Positions 37,412-46,793 are shown, counted from the stretch's first letter. The stretch: 64,000 nucleotides of DNA from Ketobacter sp964016105 (GCA_964016105.1 CAXHEX010000018.1:36609-100608); one strand, 5' to 3'. Notes: generated by a model from the letters alone, not told the origin. Made by a program: numbers and translations.

Positions 37412-38251
37412 TCACCCTTGGGTGCTGGCAGCCTCCCAGCCGATTATGGCTGTTTTTCTATCAGGCCCCCACATATAGCCGCCGATCTTGCCGCTGTTCT
37501 GTATGACTCGATGACAGGGAATCAGGAAGGCCACGGGGTTGTTGCCGATGGCGGTGCCCACTGCTCTGGAAGCCCTGGGGTTGTCAATGTTTTCGGCGAT
37601 CTGCCCATAACTGGACAGCGCTCCCTTGGGTATTTTCAGTAAGCTCTCCCACACTTTCAGTTGAAATGGGCTGCCTTTAAGGTGCAGTTTTACCTGCTTG
37701 GGGTTGTCCCATGGGCTTTGGAAAATAGACAGGGCGGCTTGCTGGGCCGGGTCGTTGTTTTCGCGGCAAGTTGCCTTGGGAAAGCGCTGCTTAAGCTTGT
37801 AAAGTCCGTCGGTTTTGCTTGTTTCGAAGTGCATGTGGCAGATGCCTTTGCCGGTTGAAGCCACGATCAGCTGGCCAAACGGGCTCTCCGCAAAGCTGTA
37901 GTTGATCAGCAAATTCGCACCTCCGTTTTTATACTCTCCAGGGGTCATGCCCTCTATGTTTACAAATAAATCATGTAGGCGGCCGGTGCCGGAAAGTCCT
38001 GTGGCGTGAGCGGCTTCGGCTAATGTCATTTGGCTTTTAAGTAGGCCCTTGGCGTGGTTCAGGCTGATGTATTGCATGAACTTCTTGGGGCTGACGCCAG
38101 CCCATCGGCTAAACATTTTTTGGAAATGGTGGGGGCTGAGGTGGGTTGCCTCGGCGATTTCATCCAGAGACGGTTGGGATGCGAAGTTGCTGTTAATGAA
38201 TTGTATGGCTTTTTCCACACGCTGGTAATCGCTGATTTTCCGGGTGGCCAT
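37412..38251 (-). CDS. AraC-type regulator fused to O6-methylguanine-DNA methyltransferase (Ada-like)
   Basis: 279 residues. N-terminal AraC HTH (~10-108: SLDEIAEATHLSPHHFQKMF; TLAEAAHATGLSGTGRLHDL), then the methyltransferase domain with acceptor Cys246 in IPCHRVI. It lacks the N-terminal zinc/phosphotriester domain of E. coli Ada, so it probably cannot be activated by the classic Cys38 methylation. Repairs O6-alkylguanine by suicide transfer. Confidence 0.9.
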   Translation of the reverse strand: MATRKISDYQRVEKAIQFINSNFASQPSLDEIAEATHLSPHHFQKMFSRWAGVSPKKFMQYISLNHAKGLLKSQMTLAEAAHATGLSGTGRLHDLFVNIEGMTPGEYKNGGANLLINYSFAESPFGQLIVASTGKGICHMHFETSKTDGLYKLKQRFPKATCRENNDPAQQAALSIFQSPWDNPKQVKLHLKGSPFQLKVWESLLKIPKGALSSYGQIAENIDNPRASRAVGTAIGNNPVAFLIPCHRVIQNSGKIGGYMWGPDRKTAIIGWEAASTQG

Positions 38252-38460
38252 GGCTAATACCTGTTTTGAAAGTGTGATTGCCGGGTTGTGGATAGGTTAA
38301 GGCCCAGGGCGGATGGGGTCGACCCGAATCTTGCGCAATGGCGGTGGCCATGGAGGCGCTTTGCTGTTGTGAGGCAGTCATTGAATTGCGGGTAAATCCG
38401 TGCCCAATTAAATTTCCTAAAAAATCCATCACTTAGCAGAATAATATTTCAATTGTACGG

Positions 38461-38489
38461 TTGACAACCATGGGTAAGCTCTCTAATAT
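38461..38489 (+). promoter_or_regulatory. Strong promoter of the initiator tRNA gene
   Basis: Consensus -35 TTGACA (38461-38466), 17-nt spacer, -10 TAATAT (38484-38489), 14 nt before the tRNA 5' end. Confidence 0.85.
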
Positions 38490-38503
38490 ACGCCTCCTGT
38501 CGA

Positions 38504-38558
<55 letters not shown>

Positions 38559-38580
<22 letters not shown>

Positions 38581-40229
38581 ATTCTATCTATGTGGGCGAA
38601 AGCCCCATTGATAGCCTTATTCTCATTCGATGCGTTCAAGCATAGTTTGTCCAAGATTTTCATATCTTTCGTCTCCAAAGACATATTCAAGATTCCAGCT
38701 AAATCACCGTACAGATCAACACGTAGGCCTTTCTCGCCTTCTTCTGGCGTTAGCACCACTTTTTCGATAAGCCCTCTCAAATGCTGTGATGCTTCGGCGC
38801 GAGCGCCATCCGCATTCAATGATGCCTTTAAGTCTTTAATGGCTTGGTGGTAACGTGAGGCCATGGCCGGATGAATCAGAGGTTTGAGTGCAGGTTGCAC
38901 AGTCAGAGCTTGTTCTGCTTTCTCAATGCGCTCTGAAACGCTTTCCAGATCGTCTTTCACCATACTGGCGGGGATACCGTCTTTGATGGCCTGTATTAGG
39001 CGCTCGCGCTCTTTGAGAAGGCTGTCACGTTGAGATTCTAGTGACTTGCGCTGAGCATTGGCCTGCGCATGCAAGGTGCTCAAATGCTTGGTGTATTCCT
39101 TACAGAACACGTTGACCAGCTCTTCACGCATGAGATGGCCTTGTAAACCATCCAAAACATAGCCCTCAAGCGCTTCTCGTTTGATGGTGCGGCGATTGTT
39201 GCAGACGCTATCCCCTTTGTTCTTGGCAGCAGAACAGCCATATTGGGTAGAGTTGATCTTGGAATACCCGCCACCGCAAACGCCACACTTGGTCAGCCCT
39301 GATAGCAGATATTGGGGGCGGTTCGTTTGCCAAAGCGCGGAAGATTTACGATCCAGTGTTTTCTGGCGCGCCTTAACCGCTTCCCATAGCTCAGAATTAA
39401 CGATGCGTTGCTCTGGCACATCCTGAACAATCCATTCAGACGGATCATTCAGGCGTGTTACACGCTTTCCTGTGGCAGGGTCTTTGATAAAACGCTGTCT
39501 GTTCCAAATCAGGCGACCGATATACAGTTCGTTATTCAGAATGCCAGTACCGCGCTTGCGGTTGCCGTTAATAGTGGATTGTCCCCAGCTTTTACCAGAT
39601 GGGCAAGGTATGCCTTCCTCGTTGAGCTGAGCGGCAATAGCTTTGGGCGATTTGTTCTCAATGCCATATTCTCGGAAGATGCGGCGGACGATATCGGCCT
39701 GCACTTCATTAATCTCACGATCCCCTTTGATGGCTTCGCCATTGGCGTCGAACTGCTTCACCACCTGATAGCCATAAGCTAGACCGCCACCTGATTTGCC
39801 TTTTTCTACTCGGCCACGAAGCCCACGGCGGGTCTTATCGGCCAAGTCTTTGAGGAACATGGCGTTCATAGTGCCTTTCAGGCCTATGTGAAGCGTGGAT
39901 ATTTCGCCTTCTGAAAGGGTGATGATTTTAACGCCAGCAAACTCCATGCGTTTAAAAATGCCTGCGATATCTTCCTGATCACGAGAGAGGCGATCCAAGG
40001 CTTCTGCAATGAGTATGTCAAACTCGCCATTCATTGCGGCGCTGAGTAGAGATTGAATGCCAGGGCGCATGAGTGATGCTCCCGAAATTCCTGCATCCGT
40101 ATAACAATTGCCAAGCTCCCAGCCTTCAGCGCTTGCTTTGTCACTGCACAGGCGAATTTGATCTTCAATAGATGCGTCACTTTGAAGGTCAGAGCTATAT
40201 CGGGCATATATGCAAGCACGTTGCGTCAT
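38559..40229 (-). CDS. Large serine recombinase (site-specific integrase)
   Basis: 556 residues. Catalytic resolvase domain starting TQRACIYARYSSDLQS (nucleophile Ser12), EALDRLSRDQEDIAGIF, recombinase domain, zinc ribbon (CGVCGGGYSK...CN), and a coiled-coil C-terminus. The stop codon lies in the T-loop of the initiator tRNA gene and its last ~7 codons are read from tRNA DNA, as expected for an integrase next to its attachment junction. ATG 40229 is preferred: it starts 4 nt after the stop of the upstream small gene, with AGGA before it. Confidence 0.93.
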
Positions 40230-40233
40230 ATTC

Positions 40234-40443
40234 CTATCCACCATCTTCTATATCGGGATTGCTAAGCGCGCTGCGGTAAAATTCGTAATCTTCTTCGGCG
40301 GCGCGTCTTGCGAGAAACTTCACGAGAGCGATTATCGCTTCATCGTCAGAACCCCGATTATGACTCGCTTTCAGCGGAGTCTTCAAACAAATCTGAGTCT
40401 CATTTGACTCATTTTTATTCTGTTTTATGAGGGGGTTATCCAT
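40234..40443 (-). CDS. Small hypothetical protein coupled to the serine recombinase
   Basis: 69 residues (MDNPLIKQNKNES...SNPDIEDGG), polar, with a charged helix KFLARRAAEEDYEFYRSAL. GGGGGGATAT precedes ATG 40443. The stop is 4 nt before the recombinase ATG, so it may be a recombination directionality or control factor (guess from position only). Confidence 0.6.
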   Translation of the reverse strand: MDNPLIKQNKNESNETQICLKTPLKASHNRGSDDEAIIALVKFLARRAAEEDYEFYRSALSNPDIEDGG

Positions 40444-40461
40444 ATATCCCCCCATAAAAAA

Positions 40462-40620
40462 GCAGTGAAAGCGAATAACTGCTCTCACTGCCGTATTCTT
40501 TGCGCCAGCCGCGTATATCTGAGAGATGGCACGTTCTGGGTGCGGAACATGCACATACACCCACCTGACCACAAAAAAAGAGAGTTGCATGGAACGCTCT
40601 GGCGTCCCGACAATCTCTCA
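40462..40620 (-). ncRNA. Structured leader region, C4-antisense-RNA-like
   Basis: Non-coding DNA with nested stems: TGAGAGAT/ATCTCTCA (40520-40527 with 40613-40620), CGTTC/GAACG (40532-40536 with 40592-40596), GGGTG/CACCC (40538-40542 with 40558-40562), and a separate hairpin GCAGTGA/TCACTGC (40462-40491) next to the ribosome site of the small gene at 40443. The layout recalls the C4 antisense RNA of P1/P4-type elements, which controls a downstream gene. Strand is inferred from the neighbouring genes. The rest of 40444-40737 holds nothing else that I can support. Confidence 0.4.
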
Positions 40621-40737
40621 TACTTACAATGATACGCCTGAAATTGTTAATAAATCGTAAACAGGCACCCTGTAAACCGCATGTTTCCGCCGTTTTTCTA
40701 CTTTCTGCTTTTATGGGCAATAAATTAATCATATTCA

Positions 40738-41148
40738 TTACCCCGCCTTTGATGATTTTTTAAGAAGGTAAAAGCAAGCTATGATCGATGCGATCCACCA
40801 TTCGATATGCTCAATTGAGAACTGATTTAACACACCAGCTAAAGCGAAAAGAAATAGCGCCTGCGAAGCAAGTTTCAATAAAACCGTATTTATTTGCTTA
40901 TGCGCTTGTGTTGAGAGGCCGCGACTAAGAATTGGCGGTGTTTGTTTCGCTTGCAGCATGCGTCCCCAGATGAAAATGCGATACCACGACTTTGCCGCCA
41001 AGACTAATAACAGCCATGGAGTTGCCCAATGAAAAACAAAACTAAATGGCGCGTAATCATAAGGGGGAATTTTTCCGTCAAGACCAACCCATACGCTCCA
41101 TGCACATACGCCCATGACAATAATTAAAATCCATGCTCTAACTATCAT
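40738..41148 (-). CDS. Membrane protein, last gene of the VWA/TraG operon
   Basis: 136 residues with about four hydrophobic segments (IVRAWILIIVMGVCAWSVWV; FHWATPWLLLVLAAKSW; LLKLASQALFLFALAGVL; WWIASIIACFYLL). GGAGG precedes ATG 41148, which is 4 nt past the TraG stop, so the two are coupled. No known family recognised. It could anchor or partner the TraG-type ATPase. Confidence 0.7.
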   Translation of the reverse strand: MIVRAWILIIVMGVCAWSVWVGLDGKIPPYDYAPFSFVFHWATPWLLLVLAAKSWYRIFIWGRMLQAKQTPPILSRGLSTQAHKQINTVLLKLASQALFLFALAGVLNQFSIEHIEWWIASIIACFYLLKKSSKAG

Positions 41149-41152
41149 GGGC

Positions 41153-42775
41153 TCACCCTCCATCAAATATCGAAGAGAGAGGCGCTGCAATGTTGAGCCC
41201 CTGTTTGGTGAAATTAACAGGTCTGCTTATTGGATCATCAGCAAAGTTTGGATGAATGTCATAAATGGGTGAACCATTTTTATTTCTATATCTCTGATCC
41301 AAAAAGTAAGCAGTCTTGAAGCAGGCGATTGGATTGGCGTGAGACAAGATAAGAATCTGAGCAACTGGGCTCATCGTCATGACTTCGTCAGGAGTAATAA
41401 GCGAGCGAGATGTGAGCGCATCATCTCGGCTTAAAAAACTGGGATCACTAAACAGGCGAGCCCGCATCTCAGCGCTGTACTCGCTCAACGATTCAATCGT
41501 TGTTATGCCGCACAGCCTTGATGTGTATTCAGAGGTCATCAAATCACGGGTGCCGAAGATCTGAACAACGCCGCTATTGGCGATGAAAGTTTGCCACCTC
41601 TCGCCATAAAGCGAGACGAGCTGATTTAAGTCCTGCACGATCATATGGAGCTGCATGCCATATCCGGCCATTAACCCAAAAGCAGTTTCAATGACCTCCA
41701 TGCGCCCTAAGGCAGCGGCTTCTTCCATAAGGAAGTAGACGGGCGGGTTGGGTTTGGTCTTAAAGCGGGTTACTGAAGTAATGGCAGAACTCAGCAACAT
41801 GCGCAAAAAACGGTTATAAGTGAATAATCGCCCCGCAGGCAAAACGACAAAAATATCTGTTTTGCCATTTTCCAGCTCTTCAAAGGTGAAATCTGATTCC
41901 GATAAGGTGCGCTGTATTTTCGGGCTTTCTAAAAAATGCGTATTTTGTTGCGCCGTTGATAAGATGCTGGAAAATTCTTTGGGCGCTTTATTCAAAATGC
42001 GCGCAGCGGCAGCGCGAACATATTCGTTGGAGCTTTGCATCATGCCGGGCTTTATTAACACGGCATTGCCTTCTTCGTCTTCAGCATACTCGCCTCCAAC
42101 AATTTTTTTAAAGTCATCAGAAGATAGGCTTAACAATCTTCTCACTTGCGGAATGTCGCGTGAGCGCTTGACAGTCGGCATTAGCACCAGAGGCGTGGCG
42201 GCAACATAGAGAATTAGCCCCATAACGAGCGCGCGAGCTTCATCCGTCCAAAATGGGTCTTTGCCACCTCGATCAGTGACAAGACTATCTGCAATATTCA
42301 TGGCATCCTCAACAAAGTCATCATTGTCAGGATCAAGCCAGTCCATAATGTTAAACCTTGATTGTGGCATGCCGAGCTTTGAGCAAGCTAAATCCCATGG
42401 ATCGATAATGATGACTTTATGGCCAAGTACATCCCGCCGATATCGCGCAGCAATTAAAGATAGCTCACCATCTTTCACATCAAGCGCAACCAGCGAACCA
42501 CGATGCTCCAAGCATCGCGGCATACTCGCGGTTAGAAGTTTTCCGCTTCGTGTAGGTGCTACAGTTAGCAGGTGCTTTTGTGTGTTTGTGGTAATGCAAT
42601 AAGCACGGCCTTTGTTCGCTTCGGCCATGCCGTAGCCAAGGAATATGCGCCCACCTTCGCCATAGCCTTTTTGGTGAAGGTGGTTTTTCGTTGCCCATTT
42701 ACTTGAGCCATGCAAATCGGGGTCGCGGCTATATATCCGCGACGGATGCTGCGTGCCTTGGCTACGGAGTTGCAT
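41153..42775 (-). CDS. VirD4/TraG-type coupling ATPase
   Basis: 540 residues. Walker A TVAPTRSGKLL (Lys79), ALDVKDGELSLIAARYRR, Walker B-like VYFLMEEAAALGRME, and VVQIFGTRDLMTSEYTSRLCG: the TraG/VirD4 domain order. P-loop residue after Lys is Leu rather than Ser/Thr, and Walker B has Glu-Glu. The N-terminus has no clear membrane helices, unlike classic coupling proteins. ATG 42775 has GGAGG 5 nt upstream. No relaxase, VirB or Tra genes are seen nearby, so its substrate and channel are unknown. Confidence 0.85.
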   Translation of the reverse strand: MQLRSQGTQHPSRIYSRDPDLHGSSKWATKNHLHQKGYGEGGRIFLGYGMAEANKGRAYCITTNTQKHLLTVAPTRSGKLLTASMPRCLEHRGSLVALDVKDGELSLIAARYRRDVLGHKVIIIDPWDLACSKLGMPQSRFNIMDWLDPDNDDFVEDAMNIADSLVTDRGGKDPFWTDEARALVMGLILYVAATPLVLMPTVKRSRDIPQVRRLLSLSSDDFKKIVGGEYAEDEEGNAVLIKPGMMQSSNEYVRAAAARILNKAPKEFSSILSTAQQNTHFLESPKIQRTLSESDFTFEELENGKTDIFVVLPAGRLFTYNRFLRMLLSSAITSVTRFKTKPNPPVYFLMEEAAALGRMEVIETAFGLMAGYGMQLHMIVQDLNQLVSLYGERWQTFIANSGVVQIFGTRDLMTSEYTSRLCGITTIESLSEYSAEMRARLFSDPSFLSRDDALTSRSLITPDEVMTMSPVAQILILSHANPIACFKTAYFLDQRYRNKNGSPIYDIHPNFADDPISRPVNFTKQGLNIAAPLSSIFDGG

Positions 42776-43811
42776 GCGCACCTCCAGAGCAAGGCTTAAC
42801 GCTCAAAACTTTCTGACTTTTATAAGCAAGACCGATGGCACTAAAGTAATGTGATAGCGACTGCTTTACATTGCCGCCTTGAGAAATGAAGTGGTCGGTA
42901 ATGCCTTCAAGGTCATCTTTATGGTTTCCGCCAATGAAATACACAAAGGTCAGAATGCCATTTTTATTGGCGAGTAATTCAGCTTTTACTTTTGCATCAT
43001 TCACGGTGTAACCGTCAGTGATGACAATGGCCGCCTTCTGATACCCATTGAAGTAACTACCCGATAGGTCTGAATAGGCACTGCTCAGTGCCTTAAAAAT
43101 ATCTGTGCCACCACTGGCTTCTATATTTTCAAAGCCAAATCCGCCGCCATTGCATTGCTGGTAGTTTTTATGACCGTAAGTAAGGTCGGAGTTAAAGCTA
43201 CCAACGGCGCATAGAGCATGTGTCGGCAATGAATTAAGAAAATTGTTTGCCGTGCTTTTTACCGCATCAATGTTGCCAGCCATAGAGCCTGAACGATCTA
43301 GCAGTAAAGCAATACCAATGTTAGGTGGTGCTTGCTGAACGGTTTTGTAGTCAAAGCACAGCTTTTCACCACTCATAGAATAAACCGCGACGCTATCGGG
43401 AGGCGGTGAAACAAACTGACCACTGGCATCTCGAAAGCTGGCAACGATATTGAGCTGCGAAGGGTTTCCCGATGTTTGAATAATCTCGGAGGTTCCACCG
43501 CTAAAAGCTACAATAATATTGTTTGACTGATCGATATCGAACCCCGATACGATCTTAATACCATTGGCATCGACCATTCCGAACTTGGATATTGTTCTTA
43601 TGAGAATGTCCGAGGCGTCAAGCGAAGGGTCAGTTTTTAACTTCAAAGAAATGGATTTCTCAAAATCATATTTTGAGCGAATAACAATAATCGGCGCTGA
43701 ATACTCACTTTTTGATTTAACAGTGATAACAGGCTCGTTTGCAATTAGGTTGGTGTTGCAGAAGGCCGATAGGCCAACTGCAACTGCGAGGTTTTTAATG
43801 AGAGTTTTCAT
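42762..43811 (-). CDS. Secreted von Willebrand factor A (VWA) domain protein
   Basis: 349 residues. Signal peptide (MKTLIKNLAVAVGLSAFCNT), a beta-rich N-terminal domain (~30-160), then a VWA domain with a complete MIDAS metal site: DRSGS (Asp172, Ser174, Ser176), Thr236 in SGGTDIF, Asp266 in ITDGYT. Exported, probably periplasmic or surface, binding a partner through Mg2+. Overlaps the TraG-type gene by 14 nt. Confidence 0.85.
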   Translation of the reverse strand: MKTLIKNLAVAVGLSAFCNTNLIANEPVITVKSKSEYSAPIIVIRSKYDFEKSISLKLKTDPSLDASDILIRTISKFGMVDANGIKIVSGFDIDQSNNIIVAFSGGTSEIIQTSGNPSQLNIVASFRDASGQFVSPPPDSVAVYSMSGEKLCFDYKTVQQAPPNIGIALLLDRSGSMAGNIDAVKSTANNFLNSLPTHALCAVGSFNSDLTYGHKNYQQCNGGGFGFENIEASGGTDIFKALSSAYSDLSGSYFNGYQKAAIVITDGYTVNDAKVKAELLANKNGILTFVYFIGGNHKDDLEGITDHFISQGGNVKQSLSHYFSAIGLAYKSQKVLSVKPCSGGAHATP

Positions 43812-43825
43812 CGGTATCCCTCCAC

Positions 43826-44506
43826 CTAAAGCAACGTATTCAGTCGGGACTTCGTTTGCGCTTCACCAAGCAGCTCAAAATCAATGTCGCCATTGCGCGC
43901 ACGTTTCAAAATCCCGAGTGAGCCAAGATAGGCTTGCAGCACCTTGTCTTGATCGGGGTGAACGCGCATGATTTTGAGAGTGGTGAGCTTGCTGGCGAGA
44001 TTTGCCAGCGCTAACTCGCTTGGCACTTCTTGAGGCACTTCAACGTCAATCGGATCATTACCATTCTGGAACGGCACATGAACCGTTGAGCCAATCCAGT
44101 ACAATCGGATGGAGTCAGGCTGAGTCAGATTCACGGTTGTTTCAATCTGATCAAACGCCATAACCAAATCTGAAAAAGTCGGTTTGAATATAATCAGATT
44201 CATAACATCTTCCGCCTGTGAGAGAAGCTGCCCAGCCGTTCCCGACCACGCAATACGGTTAGGCAGTGCGCTCAGAATAATGTGAATCTGAACATCACTC
44301 GTGGCTTTCCTTCGGGAGAGCGAGGTTAATTGCTGAAGTAAGTAAAGCGCGGTATTCAGCGCTTCCACCTGATCTTCGCTGGCAATGGTTCCGCCATTCT
44401 CGATGAGCACAAAAATATCTTCATGAGTTTTAGTTTTGGGAGCCTGCGCTTGTTCGCCGCAAGCGGTAATGCAAAGAGTAAGGATAAGAGCGGTTAAATA
44501 TTTCAT
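43826..44506 (-). CDS. Lipoprotein of the VWA/TraG operon, VWA-like fold possible
   Basis: 226 residues. Signal MKYLTALILTLCITAC with lipobox ITAC at Cys16. The body begins EDIFVLIENGGTIA and has alternating hydrophobic strands (VQIHIILSALPNRIAW; LYWIGSTVHVPF), suggestive of a Rossmann/VWA-like fold without a MIDAS. No family recognised. It lies between the four-helix protein and the VWA gene. Confidence 0.65.
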   Translation of the reverse strand: MKYLTALILTLCITACGEQAQAPKTKTHEDIFVLIENGGTIASEDQVEALNTALYLLQQLTSLSRRKATSDVQIHIILSALPNRIAWSGTAGQLLSQAEDVMNLIIFKPTFSDLVMAFDQIETTVNLTQPDSIRLYWIGSTVHVPFQNGNDPIDVEVPQEVPSELALANLASKLTTLKIMRVHPDQDKVLQAYLGSLGILKRARNGDIDFELLGEAQTKSRLNTLL

Positions 44507-44508
44507 GA

Positions 44509-45102
44509 CTATTTCTCCTCTGACTTAAGGCTTTGGAAGGCGCGTGTCGTGAATAAAGCTAGGATGATGTTGATGACGGCAATCACGGCGCTCACGCCAA
44601 TCGCCAGCCCTTTGTTTTGTGCAAGGAAGGCCATCACGCCGCTTTCTTGCTGCACCACAAATCCGCCTTGAGTGCTTTCCCTTGCAACGAGGGTGTATAA
44701 ATTCACGACCTCTAGGCCAATGACCATGATTAAGACCAAGCCAGCGATGCTTGCTAAAATCTGATTTTGCGGGTGAGAAAACCATTCTTGAGGATCATCC
44801 AAGATATTTTGACGATGCACTTCCGCCCAGATGAAGAGCGGCGTTGCCACCGAAAACGTGGCCAGCAATATCGAAATGATGTGAGAGGCATTGGCATCGG
44901 GATCGAGCATGCCAAACATGCCGCCGAGTACAGGAAGCTCTGAAAGGTACGTTTCGTTCATCAAGCCTATCGTTTCGGTGTAGACCGCATAGAACATAAC
45001 GAACATGGCGGCTTCAAGTGAGACGGCAAAGAGTACTTTGATCACTCCTGAAGGGCTGACGGCTTTCACACTGTCAAACGGGGATGGTTTGTCGAAGTTC
45101 AT
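44509..45102 (-). CDS. Four-helix membrane protein of the VWA/TraG operon
   Basis: 197 residues, four predicted membrane helices (~20-42, ~75-95, ~112-135, ~165-187). No recognised family. Its start overlaps the stop of the small Cys-rich gene (TAATG), and GGAGG lies upstream. Likely the inner-membrane base for the exported lipoprotein and VWA protein (inference). Confidence 0.7.
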   Translation of the reverse strand: MNFDKPSPFDSVKAVSPSGVIKVLFAVSLEAAMFVMFYAVYTETIGLMNETYLSELPVLGGMFGMLDPDANASHIISILLATFSVATPLFIWAEVHRQNILDDPQEWFSHPQNQILASIAGLVLIMVIGLEVVNLYTLVARESTQGGFVVQQESGVMAFLAQNKGLAIGVSAVIAVINIILALFTTRAFQSLKSEEK

Positions 45103-45293
45103 TAGTGCACCTCCGAATTTTTATGGCTAAGCGCGTTCACACAGCCAAAAGAGTGGCAATAGGCACATTCGCACCTTGCCCACATCTCACAGCGCAGTAG
45201 ATCGTCTTGGCTAGGGGGTACAGATAAATCGGATTGGACGGGGTGATCCGCCTCAATTGTGATCTCAATGGATATTTGGATATCATCAGACAT
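45102..45293 (-). CDS. Small Cys-rich protein, first gene of the VWA/TraG operon
   Basis: 63 residues with CEMWARCECAYCHSFGC (five Cys plus His), a likely metal site, after an acidic N-terminus. GGAGG precedes ATG 45293. Translationally coupled to the next gene. No family recognised. Confidence 0.65.
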   Translation of the reverse strand: MSDDIQISIEITIEADHPVQSDLSVPPSQDDLLRCEMWARCECAYCHSFGCVNALSHKNSEVH

Positions 45294-45443
45294 GTAAAGC
45301 CTCCAGCCCCTTTAAGAAGGGGTAATCAATGAACATGGGTTCTAAGAGGCTTTGCGCAAAGCTTGTGAAAACCTTATGTGATCCAGTTAGTGTGAGCAAA
45401 AGGAGGACGAAAGAATAATAACTACGGTGAAGTTCGTAACCCG

Positions 45444-45474
45444 TTGAATAATATGGAATTATTATCCGTATAAT
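45444..45474 (+). promoter_or_regulatory. Possible promoter of the IS66-like HTH gene
   Basis: TTGAAT (45444-45449) and a perfect TATAAT (45469-45474), spacer 19 nt. AATAAT/ATTATT repeats (45447-45464) between them could be an operator. The 215-bp spacer 45294-45508 also must hold the promoter of the divergent VWA/TraG operon. Confidence 0.5.
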
Positions 45475-45508
45475 GGAAATTCAAAAGCTGGGAGTGCGAG
45501 GCGTATAA

Positions 45509-46465
45509 ATGGCAAATACCAAAAAACGTTCGGCAAAATCTGAGTTCTGGGAAGCTCATGTTCTTTCTTGGAAGCGTGGCAAGCTAACTCAATCTGAATA
45601 CTGTATACAAAACAAGTTATCAGAATCTTCTTTCTCCAAATGGAAAGCCAAACTACTCCCTAACCTGCGTGGCGCAAGGAAAACTCGTAAGCCTAAAAAT
45701 AAATACTACAAGCATTCCAAACTATCAAATGCCCAAGTCGAGACACTTTTCGCTGCCTTTTTGTGTGATATACCTGTAAAAGATATTGCGAAGAAATTAG
45801 CCATCAGTGAAGCCTCCGCCTATAAGTACTACGATTTAATACGGCTTGATCTTATCGATGGAGCTTTGAATTATCCGCAATTGTTCTTTGGGGCTGGAAT
45901 GCTTTTAACTTTGGGTGCTCCTCCCGATGTAGACAAGCTAGCCAAAAGATTTAAGCATACAAACCCAAGCATTAAAGGTAGAGAAAATCTAATTTATCAC
46001 GCCATTGGTAATGTGCTTATTTGCCACTCGCTTCGAAAATGGTCAATTGCAGAGACCTATTACTTTTGGTTTCAAGGTTTAAGAATGTACTTTCTCAAGC
46101 ACTATGCTGAGAAGCATGGCTTGGTTGAGGAAGACTGGAACTTTGAACTCGCCATTCAAATGCAAAATGAAGTCTCGATCATGAAGCTGACCGTGACGGC
46201 ATGGTTAGACTGGATAAGAGGCGGAGATAAAGCAGCACAATTTTCAAGTGATGTGTGGGAAGCCATCAGAGATCAGCATGATTATCACACGGATGCTCAA
46301 TATTGGTTTTCGACCATGCTTGAGAACTTAAAGTGGGTGGTGGAGCGAAAGCAGAGCTCAAAGAGAAACACCTATTGGGATTTTTTCAAGCCCAACAAGG
46401 CTGATTTTCTTGAGGTAGATGAGCGCATTCACAAATATCTACAAAACAAAGAAAATACTACCTGA
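45509..46465 (+). CDS. DNA-binding protein with IS66 TnpA-like N-terminus
   Basis: 318 residues. Residues ~10-50 (FWEAHVLSWKRGKLTQSEYC...LSESSFSKWKAKLL) match the helix-turn-helix of IS66 accessory protein TnpA. A second helix-turn-helix (VKDIAKKLAISEASAYKYYD) follows near 95-115. The remaining ~200 residues are helical and unrecognised. No transposase partner is present. Divergent from the VWA/TraG operon, which it may regulate (inference). Confidence 0.65.
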   Translation: MANTKKRSAKSEFWEAHVLSWKRGKLTQSEYCIQNKLSESSFSKWKAKLLPNLRGARKTRKPKNKYYKHSKLSNAQVETLFAAFLCDIPVKDIAKKLAISEASAYKYYDLIRLDLIDGALNYPQLFFGAGMLLTLGAPPDVDKLAKRFKHTNPSIKGRENLIYHAIGNVLICHSLRKWSIAETYYFWFQGLRMYFLKHYAEKHGLVEEDWNFELAIQMQNEVSIMKLTVTAWLDWIRGGDKAAQFSSDVWEAIRDQHDYHTDAQYWFSTMLENLKWVVERKQSSKRNTYWDFFKPNKADFLEVDERIHKYLQNKENTT

Positions 46466-46467
46466 GC

Positions 46468-46728
46468 CTATATATCAAGATCAGGTAAATCATTAAACCA
46501 GCTTGGTGGTACGTCATCACTGGTCGGTGTATCGTTATCAAACAACGCTTTCCGAATGTCTTTTTCTGGTGTGTCTGTTTGAGAAAGTTGGTCTTTCAAA
46601 ACCTTATCAAAAGGCTCCTGAGGGGGTGCTATATCATCAGAGGTGTTTATTTGCTCTTCTAATTCATCAGCAGTAACATTTTGAAATGTCATGCCCACTT
46701 CTGGGGTGTTGTTTTTATTGTCGGTCAT
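46468..46728 (-). CDS. Small acidic hypothetical protein
   Basis: 86 residues, strongly acidic and Pro/Thr-rich, ending PPSWFNDLPDLDI. Probably disordered. Convergent with the gene at 45509 (2 bp apart) and downstream of the integrase. No function recognised. Confidence 0.55.
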   Translation of the reverse strand: MTDNKNNTPEVGMTFQNVTADELEEQINTSDDIAPPQEPFDKVLKDQLSQTDTPEKDIRKALFDNDTPTSDDVPPSWFNDLPDLDI

Positions 46729-46793
46729 CCATAGCCTGCCTTCCTAAACTATGGATATCAGAAAAACTTTAAAATTTTCAATAAAAATCGTGA

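Noticed and set aside
40436..40738. 100-codon minus-strand frame overlapping the stop of the membrane protein gene
   Set aside because: It runs through the nested-stem region, with unusual composition and no domain; an RNA element explains it better.
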